Positions 14,717-23,974 of a stretch of 64,000 bases of DNA are shown here, piece after piece (the stretch's first letter is position 1; each line of letters begins with the position of its first letter). The notes under the pieces were generated by a model, which made no database searches, had not been told where the DNA came from, and saw nothing but the letters and a program-made list of their open reading frames with translations. This stretch comes from an uncultured Collinsella sp. (GTDB lineage: Bacteria; Actinomycetota; Coriobacteriia; Coriobacteriales; Coriobacteriaceae). The position numbers were made by a program, and so were the translations under genes. Where the stretch lies: positions 28,656-92,655 of the forward strand of contig CABUUD010000001.1 in assembly GCA_902494585.1 (NCBI GenBank), written 5' to 3'.

Positions 14717-16628
14717 GGCAACGACCGCCGAGCGCGCGCTCAACCGCAAGGGTGGCACCATGTCGCGCCTCATCAAGACGCTCTTTGGCTTCTACCCCGT
14801 GCTTTTGCCCCTCGTCGTCGTCGGCGTGGTACTCTGCGCCATCATCAACTCCATCGGCGCGACCTTCCTTCAGAGCGCTCTGCAGATTATTAGCGAATCG
14901 TGGCAGTCGGGCGATTGGGAAGCCGCACAGCCCAAGATCGCACAGCTCGTGACCACCCTCGCCTGCATCTACGGCGTCGGCATCCTGTCCTCGCTGTTCT
15001 GGAACCGCGCCATGGCCATCGTCACGCAGGGCTCGCTGGAGAAGCTGCGCGAGAAGATGTTCAACCGCATGCAGGACCTGCCGATTCGCTACTTCGACAC
15101 GCACCAGCGCGGCGACATCATGAGCCACTACACCAACGACATCGACACGCTGCGCCAGATGATCAGCCAGTCGCTGCCCAACCTGCTCATGACGGTCATC
15201 GTCATCGCCACGGTGTTCTTTATCATGCTGTACTACAGCGTGTGGATGTGCCTGGTCATTGTGGCGGGCGTCGCCTTTATGACCTTTATGACCAAGCTGC
15301 TCGGCTCCAACTCCGCGCGTTTCTTTATTGCGCAGCAGACCGAGCTCGGCGTGGTCGAGGGCCATATCGAGGAAGTCATGAACGGCCAGAAGGTCGTCAA
15401 GGCATTCTGCCACGAGTCTGCCGCCGAAGCCGATTTTGACGAGCGCAACGAAAAGCTCTTCGAGGTCTCGCAGAAGGCCAACATGTACGCCAACATCCTC
15501 ATGCCCATCCTTATGAACCTGGGTAACCTGCTCTACGTGCTGGTCGCACTGGCCGGCGGCATTTTCCTGGCGCTGGGCGTGCCTAACCTGAGCATCTCGG
15601 GCATGGCGTTGTCCATCGCCGTCGTGGTGCCGTTCCTCAACATGACCAAGCAGTTCTGCGGACAGATCGGCCAGATCTCGCAGCAGATCAACGCCGTGGT
15701 CATGGGCCTCGCCGGCGCCGACCGCATCTTTGAGCTCATCGACGAGAAGCCCGAGACCGACGAAGGCTACGTGACGCTCGTCAACGCGCAGGTGAACCCC
15801 GATACTTGGCAGCTCGAGGAGGCCGACCACCACACCGGCATGTGGGCATGGAAACATCCGCACCGCGCAACCGGCGAGATCGAGTACGTGCCGCTGCGCG
15901 GCGACCTGGTCATGGACAACGTCGACTTTGGCTACACGCCCGACCACGAGGTGCTGCACGGCGTGTCCGTGTTTGCCAAGCCGGGCCAGAAGGTCGCGTT
16001 TGTCGGCGCCACCGGTGCCGGCAAGACGACCATCACCAACCTCATCAACCGCTTCTACGACATCGCCGACGGCAAGATCCGCTACGACGGCATCAACGTC
16101 AATAAGATTCGCAAAGCAGATCTGCGCCGCTCGCTGGGCGTGGTGCTGCAGGACGTGAACCTGTTCACCGGCACCGTGATGGATAACATCCGCTACGGCA
16201 ACCTGGACGCTACCGACGAGGAGTGCATCGCGGCGGCCAAGCTCGCGGGCGCCGACGACTTTATCACCCGCCTGCCCGACGGCTACGACACGATGCTCAC
16301 CGGCAACGGCGCACAGCTGTCGCAGGGCCAGCGCCAGCTGATTTCGATCGCACGTGCTGCCGTCGCCGATCCGCCGGCAATGATTCTGGACGAGGCCACG
16401 AGCTCCATCGACACCCGCACCGAGGCCATCGTGCAGGCAGGCATGGATAAGCTCATGGAAGGTCGCACGACGTTTGTCATCGCGCACCGCCTGTCCACCG
16501 TGCGCAACTCCGACGCGATCATCTGCCTGGACCACGGCCGCATTATCGAGCGCGGCAACCACGACGAGCTGATCGCCAAGCGCGGGTATTACTACCAGCT
16601 CTATACCGGAGCGTTTGAGCTGGAGTAG
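14709..16628 (+). CDS. ABC exporter subunit with consensus ATP site
   Basis: 639 residues; membrane domain then nucleotide-binding domain. Walker A VGATGAGKTT, signature LSQGQRQL, Walker B MILDEATSS with catalytic Glu, and H-loop IAHRLS are all consensus. Combined with the degenerate preceding subunit it forms one heterodimeric exporter. The start ATG overlaps the previous stop (ATGAGTAA) and follows GGAGG; an internal ATG at residue 18 is an alternative. Between membrane domain and ATPase there is a long insertion (about residues 355-400). Two hairpins follow the stop. Confidence 0.93.
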   Translation: MSKATTAERALNRKGGTMSRLIKTLFGFYPVLLPLVVVGVVLCAIINSIGATFLQSALQIISESWQSGDWEAAQPKIAQLVTTLACIYGVGILSSLFWNRAMAIVTQGSLEKLREKMFNRMQDLPIRYFDTHQRGDIMSHYTNDIDTLRQMISQSLPNLLMTVIVIATVFFIMLYYSVWMCLVIVAGVAFMTFMTKLLGSNSARFFIAQQTELGVVEGHIEEVMNGQKVVKAFCHESAAEADFDERNEKLFEVSQKANMYANILMPILMNLGNLLYVLVALAGGIFLALGVPNLSISGMALSIAVVVPFLNMTKQFCGQIGQISQQINAVVMGLAGADRIFELIDEKPETDEGYVTLVNAQVNPDTWQLEEADHHTGMWAWKHPHRATGEIEYVPLRGDLVMDNVDFGYTPDHEVLHGVSVFAKPGQKVAFVGATGAGKTTITNLINRFYDIADGKIRYDGINVNKIRKADLRRSLGVVLQDVNLFTGTVMDNIRYGNLDATDEECIAAAKLAGADDFITRLPDGYDTMLTGNGAQLSQGQRQLISIARAAVADPPAMILDEATSSIDTRTEAIVQAGMDKLMEGRTTFVIAHRLSTVRNSDAIICLDHGRIIERGNHDELIAKRGYYYQLYTGAFELE

Positions 16629-16642
16629 GACCGGTTACTGAC

Positions 16643-16667
16643 GGAGGGCGCCCCGGGGGCGCCCTCC
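16643..16667. other. GC-rich palindrome after ABC pair
   Basis: GGAGGGCGCC (16643-16652) pairs exactly with GGCGCCCTCC (16658-16667). No T-run follows; it probably stabilises the 3' end of the exporter mRNA. Confidence 0.5.
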
Positions 16668-16708
16668 TGCGCGCGATCAGCCGTCATTTAAAACGGAATA
16701 AAAGTTTG

Positions 16709-16742
16709 CGAGGCCCTGGCCGTTTGGCCAGGGCCTCGTTTT
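16709..16742. terminator. Bidirectional terminator between ABC pair and lysR
   Basis: A perfect 13-bp stem (16709-16721 with 16726-16738, four-base loop) is followed by TTTT on the plus strand and an A/T-rich tail on the minus strand. It separates convergent genes. Confidence 0.85.
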
Positions 16743-16753
16743 GTAAGGATGAA

Positions 16754-17632
16754 CTAGTTGAGGAGTTGGGCCATGGCGTTGACGAATTTTTGTACTTGGA
16801 GGGTTGGCTCGAGCGGGTAGTGCAGAAAGACCGGCACCTCTCGCCCGCAGAGGAACGGCACGCCCACAAAGGCCGGGTGCACACCCGACCATGCGCCGCA
16901 GGTGAGCACCGCGTCGCCCTTTTCCTCGGCTTCGTTAAAAAGCGCAAAGTCGAAGCTGTCCACGTCGATCACGTCTACGCCGCCGTCGGCCAAAAGGTCG
17001 ATACGCAGGCTGTCCATGACGTCGTTGCCGTGACGGAGCACGCGCAGGCGCATGCCCTCCAGGTCAGCAACCGTGATACGCGTCTTGCGCGCAAGCGGGT
17101 TCGTGCGCGGCAGGTCGATATAAAACGGCACGTTGACAATGCGGAGCTTTTGGCAGGTGTCGCCCCAGCGCGGAGTCGAAAAACTCGACTGCACCACATC
17201 GACCTCGCGGCCCAAGCTGCGCATGACGGTCTCGCGCTCATCGTAGAGGTCGCTTACCGGCACAATCTCAAATCGCAGCGACGGCTCCAGATCGTGGACG
17301 CCCGTCCACATCGACAGCGTTTGGCGCCCCGGGCACATCATCGACACGCCCAGGCGCACGGCACCGCCATCGCCCGCCGCACGTCGGGCACGGCGCAGGG
17401 CGTCCTCGGACTGGCGCATGATCGAGCGCGCGTCGTCCACCAGCAGAGCACCCGCCGGCGTCACCTTGACGCCCGAGTGCGAGCGCTCGAACAGCGTAAT
17501 ACCGAACTCCGCCTCAAAACCCGATACCTGCTTGACGAGCGCCGGCGTCGACACGCGCAGCTTTGCCGCCGCACGCGAGAAGCTTCCCAGCTCCGCGGCG
17601 GCCGATATGGCCTCAAGTCGTCGATCGTACAC
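16754..17632 (-). CDS. LysR-family transcriptional regulator
   Basis: 292 residues. The N-terminal winged helix reads DRRLEAISAAAELGSFSRAA then KLRVSTPALVKQVSGFEAEF; the C-terminal half is the periplasmic-binding-like effector domain. I start at the GTG at 17632 because GGGAG lies six bases upstream and the protein then begins where LysR proteins normally do; an ATG 11 codons earlier (17665) is the alternative. It is divergent from the SDR gene at 17866, the usual arrangement for a LysR protein controlling the adjacent operon. The inducer cannot be told. Confidence 0.88.
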   Translation of the reverse strand: MYDRRLEAISAAAELGSFSRAAAKLRVSTPALVKQVSGFEAEFGITLFERSHSGVKVTPAGALLVDDARSIMRQSEDALRRARRAAGDGGAVRLGVSMMCPGRQTLSMWTGVHDLEPSLRFEIVPVSDLYDERETVMRSLGREVDVVQSSFSTPRWGDTCQKLRIVNVPFYIDLPRTNPLARKTRITVADLEGMRLRVLRHGNDVMDSLRIDLLADGGVDVIDVDSFDFALFNEAEEKGDAVLTCGAWSGVHPAFVGVPFLCGREVPVFLHYPLEPTLQVQKFVNAMAQLLN

Positions 17633-17865
17633 GTCAATCTCCCGTTTTCGCGCCCGTGACCGCATGGTGCCACAGGGGGTTGTTTTCGCAGGTCACGCGC
17701 TCAATTGAGAATAAACTGCATCGCACAGTGTAAACCTACGGTTAACGCCATTCTAACAAATATGCAATTCACCTGCGCAAATGCAAAGCATACGATAACC
17801 AGCGAAAACCACGTGGGTCGATTAATGGGAGCGACCCACCGGGAGGCACAAGAAGGGAAGTTCCT
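17633..17865. promoter_or_regulatory. Divergent lysR / SDR control region
   Basis: 233 bases hold the promoters of both divergent transcripts. A loose dyad, ATGCAATT near 17761 and TGCAAAGCAT near 17780, could be a LysR-type site. No confident -35/-10 pair is visible. Confidence 0.35.
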
Positions 17866-18747
17866 ATGAGCAATTGGCTTAAGCTCGAGGGCGATGTCTG
17901 CGCCGTGACTGGCGCGCTCGGCGGTATGGGCGCCGAGATCTGCCGCGAGTTCGCCCGCAATGGCGCCAACGTCGTCATGCTCGACCTGGACGAGGAGAAG
18001 GTCAAGGCCGCTGCCGCCGACCTCGCTGCCGAGTTTGGCATCCACGCCGAGGGCTATAAGATGAACGCCACCGACGAGGTCGAGGTTCAGGCCGCCGTCG
18101 ACGCCACCATCGCCGACTTCGGTCGCGTCGACGTCCTCGTCAACACCGCCGGCATCCTGCGCTTCGCCGCCATGGAGGACCTGCCGCTCTCCGACTGGAA
18201 CGAGGTCATCAACGTCAACCTCACCGGCTACTTCATCACCTCGCAGCGCTTTGGTCGCGAGATGATCAAGGCCGGCCAGGGCCGCCTGGTGCACATCTCG
18301 ACCGTCGCCAGCCACTCCCCCGAGACGTTCTCGGGCGTGTACAGCTCCACCAAGGCGGGCGTCAACATGATGTCCAAGATGCTCGCCGCCGAGTGGGGCC
18401 CCTACGGCGTGCGCTCCAACTGCGTCGAGCCCTGCTTCGTTAAGACCCCCATGTCGGCCAATTTCTACGCCGACCCCGAGGTCGAAAAGAGCCGCAGCCG
18501 CCTCATCGCCACGCGCCGCATCGGCGAGGTCAGCGATATCGCCAACGCCGTCATGTTCCTGGCGTCCAAGCGCTCGGACTTTACCACCGGCGACGCCATC
18601 AAGGTCGACGGCGGCTTCTCCAACATGATGGGCGACCTCACCGCCAAGCCCGGCGGCCGTCGCGCCTATGCCGACAACTACCTTAAGAACAAGGGTGTCG
18701 AGCTCTGGTCCGATGAGTCCGGCGTCGCAAAGCCGACTGACCAGTAA
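17866..18747 (+). CDS. Short-chain dehydrogenase/reductase
   Basis: 293 residues. The classical SDR landmarks are present: cofactor loop TGALGGMG (15-22), Asp after beta-2 (MLDLD, suggesting NAD), NTAG, the Ser in ISTVAS, and YSSTK with Tyr and Lys near 159 and 163. It oxidises or reduces a hydroxyl or ketone, substrate unknown. The C-terminus has about 40 extra residues beyond a minimal SDR. It heads a cluster with an OFA-type transporter and a Gfo/Idh oxidoreductase. Two dehydrogenases plus a carrier suggest catabolism of a polyol, sugar acid or cyclitol. Confidence 0.88.
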   Translation: MSNWLKLEGDVCAVTGALGGMGAEICREFARNGANVVMLDLDEEKVKAAAADLAAEFGIHAEGYKMNATDEVEVQAAVDATIADFGRVDVLVNTAGILRFAAMEDLPLSDWNEVINVNLTGYFITSQRFGREMIKAGQGRLVHISTVASHSPETFSGVYSSTKAGVNMMSKMLAAEWGPYGVRSNCVEPCFVKTPMSANFYADPEVEKSRSRLIATRRIGEVSDIANAVMFLASKRSDFTTGDAIKVDGGFSNMMGDLTAKPGGRRAYADNYLKNKGVELWSDESGVAKPTDQ

Positions 18748-18813
18748 ACCAACCTAACAGGGAGGCCCCGCGGACACGCCCGTTCCTCCCCCGTATCGAT
18801 TAGAAAGAGTCCA

Positions 18814-20070
18814 ATGGCTTCCACCAACTCCAACAAGGGTCGCGCCGTCGTGCTTTCCGCCGCGTGCGTCACCATGTTCTTCATCAGCTCCATTGCGCTG
18901 TATTCCGTCGTGAGCAAGAACCTGCTCGCCGTCTACCCCGAGTGGTCCAGCGCTCTTACCTGGGCCTTCCCGGTCTTTCAGACCATCATGGCCGTGACGG
19001 GCATCTTCGCCGGCCGCATCTCCGACAAGATCGGCCCGCGCAACGTCGTGATCGCCGCCGCCGTGTGCTACGGCGTGGGCTGGTTCATGTCCGGCACCGT
19101 CACCGAGCCATGGCAGTTCTACCTGTGGTTCTCACTCGTCGCCGCCGTTGGCAACGGCCTGGGCTACAACCCGGCGCTCACCACGGGTCAGAAGTGGTTC
19201 ATCGACAAGAAGGGTCTCGCCTCCGGCATTACGCTCGCCGCTTCGACCGCCGGCCCCGCCGTGCTGTCCCCGGTGCTCGCCTCGCTGCTCATCCCGAGCC
19301 TGGGCATCTTCGGCGCCCTTAAGGCGCTCGGCGTCATCTTCTTTGTGACGATCGCCGCCTCCGCCCTGTTCCTGAAGGCCCCCGAGGCCGGTTGGCTGCC
19401 CGAGGGCTTCGAGGCCCCCAAGGGCGGCGCGCACGCCGGCACCTTCGGTGACCTCACCCCGGGCGAGATGGTCAAGACCCCGCGCTTCTGGGTCCTCATC
19501 GTCACCTTCGCCTTTGCCGCCACCGCGGGCACCCTGCTCGTGGGCAAGGTTGCCTCCATCGCCGCCGTCCAGCTCTTCGCCGACCCCACGAGCGCCGCTG
19601 CCGTCGCCCTCGGCGGCGTGGTGGTCTCCGTCAACACCTGCGCCAACCTGGTTGGCCGTCTGTCCTTTGGCCAGATCATCGACAAGCTCGGCGCCTATAA
19701 GTCGCTGCTCATCAGCCTTGTCGTCACCATCGTCGCCCTCGTCATCATGTCGATGAGCTTTACGCAGAGCATGTTCTTTGTGGCGCTCGCCCTGCTCGGC
19801 TTTAGCTTTGGCGCCCTGCTCGTCATCTACCCGCCGCTCACCGGTGGCGCCTTTGGTACCAGCAACATCGGTGTCAACTACGGCATCATGTTTTTGGGTT
19901 ATGCCGCTTCTACCTGGATCAGCCAGCCCATCACCGCCGTGCTGTATCACGCCGAGGCCGGCAGCGCCGCCTACCAGCAGTCCTTCTACGGCGCCATTGT
20001 GATCGCCGCCATCGCCGTCGTGCTCACCGTCTACATGATGGTCTCCGACAGCAAGAAGAAGTCCGCCTAG
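18814..20070 (+). CDS. MFS transporter, oxalate/formate antiporter-like (OFA)
   Basis: 418 residues with 12 membrane helices. The inter-helix GRISDKIGPRNV and the block GLGYNPALTTGQKWFIDKKG then LASGITLAASTAG are typical of the OFA branch, which exchanges monocarboxylates or other organic anions. It lies 66 bases behind the SDR gene and is followed by a REP palindrome, then the Gfo/Idh gene. It is likely the importer for the substrate handled by its two neighbours. Confidence 0.85.
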   Translation: MASTNSNKGRAVVLSAACVTMFFISSIALYSVVSKNLLAVYPEWSSALTWAFPVFQTIMAVTGIFAGRISDKIGPRNVVIAAAVCYGVGWFMSGTVTEPWQFYLWFSLVAAVGNGLGYNPALTTGQKWFIDKKGLASGITLAASTAGPAVLSPVLASLLIPSLGIFGALKALGVIFFVTIAASALFLKAPEAGWLPEGFEAPKGGAHAGTFGDLTPGEMVKTPRFWVLIVTFAFAATAGTLLVGKVASIAAVQLFADPTSAAAVALGGVVVSVNTCANLVGRLSFGQIIDKLGAYKSLLISLVVTIVALVIMSMSFTQSMFFVALALLGFSFGALLVIYPPLTGGAFGTSNIGVNYGIMFLGYAASTWISQPITAVLYHAEAGSAAYQQSFYGAIVIAAIAVVLTVYMMVSDSKKKSA

Positions 20071-20078
20071 TTTCACCG

Positions 20079-20109
20079 ATGCGACAAAGGGACAGCCCCT
20101 TTGTCGCAT
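20079..20109. repeat. REP-like palindrome, GCGAC variant
   Basis: ATGCGACAAAGG and CCTTTGTCGCAT. Compared with the GTGAC/GTCAC copies elsewhere, both arms carry the matching change (GCGAC/GTCGC), so the stem is kept. Located between the OFA transporter and the Gfo/Idh gene. Confidence 0.9.
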
Positions 20110-20139
20110 TTCACCGGTCACCATTATTAAGGAGTCGAA

Positions 20140-21180
20140 ATGTCTGAGCTCAACCCCGTCCGCATTGCCGTTATCGGCGCCGGCGCCATGGGCCGCAACC
20201 ACATCCGCTTTGTCACCGAGGAGCCCGAGGCCGAACTCGTTGCCATCGCCGACGCCTTTGAGGGCGCCCGCGCCACGGCAGAGGCCGCCGGCGTACCGTT
20301 TTACACCGATCCCGCCCAGATGATGGACGAGATCAAGCCCGAGGCCGTCATTATCGCCACCCCCAACGACCTGCACCTGGGCGTTGCCCGCGAGGCTGTG
20401 AAGCGCAACATCGTGCCGCTGGTCGAAAAGCCGATCTCCAACGACCTGGAGGATGCCCAGGCCTTTGCCGCCGAGGCCGAGACCGCCGGCGTGCCCGTGC
20501 TCGTGGGTCAGCACCGTCGCCACAACCCCTTCGTCAACAAGGCCAAGGAGATCATCGAGTCCGGCGAGCTGGGCAAGCTCACCGTGTCGAGCTTCCACTA
20601 TATGATCTACAAGAATGACGAGTACTTCGATGTCGAGTGGCGCCGCAAGAAGGGTGCCGGCCCGATCCTGGTCAACCTGGTGCACGACGTCGACCTACTC
20701 CGCTACCTGCTGGGCGAGCCCGTTGCCGTCCAGGGCATGCAGTCCAGCGCCGCCCGCGGTTTTGAAACCGAGGACTCCGCCGTGGTCAACGTCCGTTTTG
20801 CCGATGGCGCGCTCGCAAGCATGACCATCTCCGACGCCACCGCCAGCCCCTGGAACTGGGAGGCAACCGCTCGCGAGGATCCGCAGTATCGCCCCTTCGA
20901 CGCCGACGCCTACTTTATTGGCGGTACCTTGGGCGCCTTGTCGCTGCCCCGCCTGCATCAGTTCTCCTACGACGGCGCCTCCAACTGGCACAAGCCGCTG
21001 CAGATGGAGATCCCGGCCGTCGACCCGGCGCTGCCGCACAAGATGCAGCTCAAGCACTTTGTGAAGGTTGTCCGCCGCGAGGTCGAGCCCGTCGTGACCC
21101 CCGCCGATAACGTCAAGACGCTCACGCTTCTCAACGCCATCAAGGAGGCCGCCGAGACCGGCCAGCTCGTCGAGCTGTAA
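20140..21180 (+). CDS. Gfo/Idh/MocA-family oxidoreductase
   Basis: 346 residues: an N-terminal Rossmann domain (AVIGAGAMGRNH) and the family EKP motif (PLVEKPIS, residues 96-101), then an alpha/beta substrate domain with a plausible catalytic His in NLVHDVDLLRY. Such enzymes oxidise sugars, cyclitols or sugar acids with NAD(P). It is the third gene of the LysR-flanked cluster and is followed by a terminator. Combined with the SDR it may carry out two sequential oxidations of one substrate; this is inference. Confidence 0.88.
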   Translation: MSELNPVRIAVIGAGAMGRNHIRFVTEEPEAELVAIADAFEGARATAEAAGVPFYTDPAQMMDEIKPEAVIIATPNDLHLGVAREAVKRNIVPLVEKPISNDLEDAQAFAAEAETAGVPVLVGQHRRHNPFVNKAKEIIESGELGKLTVSSFHYMIYKNDEYFDVEWRRKKGAGPILVNLVHDVDLLRYLLGEPVAVQGMQSSAARGFETEDSAVVNVRFADGALASMTISDATASPWNWEATAREDPQYRPFDADAYFIGGTLGALSLPRLHQFSYDGASNWHKPLQMEIPAVDPALPHKMQLKHFVKVVRREVEPVVTPADNVKTLTLLNAIKEAAETGQLVEL

Positions 21181-21252
21181 TGCCTTAAGAGTGACCGCGG
21201 CAGAAACCCCATGCCGAGCCCCTCGGTCCGCCACCAACAAGCCCCTCTTCTT

Positions 21253-21288
21253 TGCCCCGCGAGCAGCCTCCTGCCCGCGGGGCATTTT
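21253..21288 (+). terminator. Terminator after Gfo/Idh gene
   Basis: TGCCCCGCG (21253-21261) pairs with CGCGGGGCA (21276-21284), followed by TTTT. Confidence 0.8.
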
Positions 21289-21428
21289 GCTACCTTGCCG
21301 ACGATTTTTCTGGAGCAGGGGCTATTTTGTACTTCGGCTTGATTCGTTCGCCACGAAACAGTCTTTTGGGACGGGTGGTATCCTTGGTAGCTCTGTGCTT
21401 CAAACGCACCTTAAACGCAAGGAGTCTC

Positions 21429-23576
21429 ATGGATCTTATCGCCCAGCTCGCCCGCGAGCTCAACCTTAAGGCCGCCAACATCGAGGCGGCTGTCAAGCTC
21501 ATCGACGAGGGCAACACCATTCCCTTTATCTCGCGCTACCGCAAGGAAGCAACGGGCGGCATGGACGACGTCGCCCTGCGCGCGCTCGACGAGCGCCTGT
21601 CCTACCTGCGCAATCTTGAGCAGCGCAAAGAGGACGTCATTCTGCTCATCGACGCCCAGGGCAAACTCACGCCCGAACTCGAGCAGCAGATTCGCGAGGC
21701 CACGCAGCTCCAGCGTGTCGAGGACCTCTACAAGCCCTACCGCAAAAAGCGCATGACCCGCGCGCAGAAGGCCCGCGAGGCAGGCCTGGAGCCACTCGCC
21801 AACATGATCATCATGCAGGCCTCGGCCAAGGGCAGCGCGCTCGACGCCGCCGCGACATACGTCAACGAGGAGGCCGGCTTCGACACACCCGAGAAGGCGC
21901 TTGCGGGTGCGGCCGACATTGTGGCCGAGACGGTGGCCGAAGACCCCGAGAACGTCGCCGACCTGCGCGCCTTTACGCAAAACACCGCCGACATCGTCGT
22001 CGAGGCCACCAACCCCGCCGAAAAAACTCCCTACGAGCCGTACTACAGCTATGATGAGCCCCTGCGCCGTATACCCAACCACCGCGTGCTGGCTATCGAC
22101 CGCGGTGAGCGCGAGGGCAAGCTCCGCGTGCGCGTGAACGTCGACGGCGCTGCCGCCACGGCGCGCCTCGGCAGCCGCTGGCCCCGTCGCCAGGGCGTGT
22201 TCGCGCCCGTCTTTGACGCCGCTATCGCCGACGGCTACAAGCGCCTCATGGCTCCCTCGCTGGAGCGCGAGGCCCGTGCTAAGCTCACCGTCCGCGCCCA
22301 GACCGAGGCCATCAACGTCTTTGCCAAGAATCTCGAGGGCCTGCTCTCGACACGCCCCGTGCGCGGCGCCCGCGTGCTCGCGCTCGATCCGGGCTACCGC
22401 ACCGGCTGCAAGGTCGCCGTCATGGACGAGACCGGCAAACTGCTCGACCACGGCGTGGTCTATCCCACCAAGCCGCGCCACGACGTCGCCGGCACCAAGC
22501 GCGAGCTCGCCCGCCTCGTCAAGAAGGACGGCGTCAACACCATCGTCATCGGCAACGGCACCGCTAGCCGTGAGACCGAGGAAGTCGTCTCGGAGTTCAT
22601 TGCCGAGCAGGCGCCCGAGCTGCGATACACCATTGTTAACGAGGCCGGCGCGTCGGTGTACTCCGCCTCCGAGCTCGCGAGCCAGGAGTATCCCGACCTG
22701 GACGTCACCGTGCGCGGCGCCATGAGCCTGGGCCGCCGCCTACAGGACCCGCTGGCAGAGCTCGTTAAGATTCCGCCCCAGTCCGTCGGCGTAGGCCAGT
22801 ACCAGCACGACCTTGACCAGGCCGAGCTTTCGCGCACCCTGGGTCACGTGGTGGAAGACGTCGTCAACCGCGTGGGCGTCGACGTAAACACCGCGAGCGC
22901 AAGTCTGCTGGGATACGTATCGGGCATCACGCCGAGCGTTGCCAAAAACATCGTGGCCTACCGCGAGGAAAACGGCGCCTTCACCGATCGCCGCCAGCTC
23001 AAGAAGGTCCCCAAGTTGGGACCCAAGGCATATCTCAACGCCGCGGGCTTTTTGCGCATCAGCGGCGGCAAGAACCCGCTCGACGCGACAAGCGTCCACC
23101 CCGAGAGCTATGAGGTGGCCACGTCCGTCCTGGAGCGCGCAGGCGTTAAAGCCAGCGAGCTCAGCCGCGGCGGCGTGCCCGACATCGAGCGCCGTCTGGG
23201 CAGCATCTCGACGCTGGCAAGCGACCTGGACTGTGGCACCCTGACGCTCATCGACATCGTCAACGAGCTCAAGAAGCCCGGTCGCGACCCGCGCGACGAT
23301 GCACCCGAGGTGGTCTTTAGCCGCTCGGCGCTTTCCATCGACGACCTGGAGCCGGGCATGGAGCTCAAGGGCACGGTTCGCAACGTTGTGGATTTTGGTG
23401 CCTTCGTCGACGTGGGCGTGCACCAGGACGGCCTCGTGCATATCTCCAAGCTTGCCAACCGCTTTGTCAAGCACCCCAGCGACGTAGTGCGCGTCGGCGA
23501 CACGGTGAAGGTATGGGTAGAAAAGGTCGATCGCGACCGCAAGAAAATCTCGCTCACCATGGTGCAGGGAAAGTAA
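21429..23576 (+). CDS. tex: Tex-family RNA-binding transcription accessory protein
   Basis: 715 residues, close to the usual Tex size. In order: the Tex-like N-terminal helical region with NTIPFISRYRKEATGGMDD, a YqgF-type RNase H fold from about 312 (LALDPGYRTGCKVAV), helix-hairpin-helix motifs near 490-560 (GYVSGITPSVAKNIVAYR and VPKLGPKAY), and a C-terminal S1 domain at 640-715 (GTVRNVVDFGAFVDVGVHQD). Tex binds nucleic acid and affects transcription and stress tolerance. I start at the ATG at 21429 behind AAGGAG; a longer frame from 21252 passes through the previous terminator. Confidence 0.95.
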   Translation: MDLIAQLARELNLKAANIEAAVKLIDEGNTIPFISRYRKEATGGMDDVALRALDERLSYLRNLEQRKEDVILLIDAQGKLTPELEQQIREATQLQRVEDLYKPYRKKRMTRAQKAREAGLEPLANMIIMQASAKGSALDAAATYVNEEAGFDTPEKALAGAADIVAETVAEDPENVADLRAFTQNTADIVVEATNPAEKTPYEPYYSYDEPLRRIPNHRVLAIDRGEREGKLRVRVNVDGAAATARLGSRWPRRQGVFAPVFDAAIADGYKRLMAPSLEREARAKLTVRAQTEAINVFAKNLEGLLSTRPVRGARVLALDPGYRTGCKVAVMDETGKLLDHGVVYPTKPRHDVAGTKRELARLVKKDGVNTIVIGNGTASRETEEVVSEFIAEQAPELRYTIVNEAGASVYSASELASQEYPDLDVTVRGAMSLGRRLQDPLAELVKIPPQSVGVGQYQHDLDQAELSRTLGHVVEDVVNRVGVDVNTASASLLGYVSGITPSVAKNIVAYREENGAFTDRRQLKKVPKLGPKAYLNAAGFLRISGGKNPLDATSVHPESYEVATSVLERAGVKASELSRGGVPDIERRLGSISTLASDLDCGTLTLIDIVNELKKPGRDPRDDAPEVVFSRSALSIDDLEPGMELKGTVRNVVDFGAFVDVGVHQDGLVHISKLANRFVKHPSDVVRVGDTVKVWVEKVDRDRKKISLTMVQGK

Positions 23577-23974
23577 CAGCAAAGGACGAACCACCGCTGC
23601 CCATCGTCGAACTTGCAAGTTTTTCTCACCCAATGGGAAAACTTGCAGATACCGCAACATAACTTTCGTTTGCACATGGGCGTTGAGTTGCTAAACACTT
23701 TACCTATGTTTATCAAGGCGTGAACTGCGGACTTTTATCTTCTCGGCGGACGGTTTTGCAGTTTTACCATTTTTTATCGACGCCCCAGCGGCAAAACGTT
23801 TTTGCCGATCATCGCGGTTGATTCCGTTCACGGAACAGAAGCAGCGCCTTGCCGGCTCGTTTTCATAATCGCCCCAAAGCAAAAAGCGGTGACGCCTCAT
23901 TTGAGACGTCACCGCTTCCGTGTAGGAGCCGGTTATCGGAGCTCCGCCCGATTAGGGCTTAACGTACGCCTGGA
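23577..23974. other. Intergenic region between tex and the PTS operon
   Basis: 398 bases between convergent genes. It holds an inverted repeat (TGCAAGTTTT at 23614-23623, AAAACTTGCA at 23638-23647), a small palindrome around 23789-23808 (CGGCAAAA/TTTTGCCG) and the PTS terminator at 23885-23916. I see no gene; a short minus-strand frame at 23700-23912 lacks a good start and recognisable content. Confidence 0.6.
23876..23916 (-). terminator. Terminator of the PTS operon
   Basis: On the minus strand AGCGGTGACG (23907-23916) pairs with CGTCACCGCT (23885-23894), followed by TTTTGCTTT. It ends the transcript 59 bases past the EIIC stop. Confidence 0.8.

Noticed and set aside
12833..14776. 647-codon minus-strand frame opposite the ABC gene
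   Set aside because: Shadow of the ABC exporter; repetitive His/Ala/Asp-rich translation, no ribosome site, fully overlapped by a gene with intact motifs.
23700..23912. 70-codon minus-strand frame downstream of the PTS operon
   Set aside because: It overlaps the operon terminator, has no strong start and no family resemblance.
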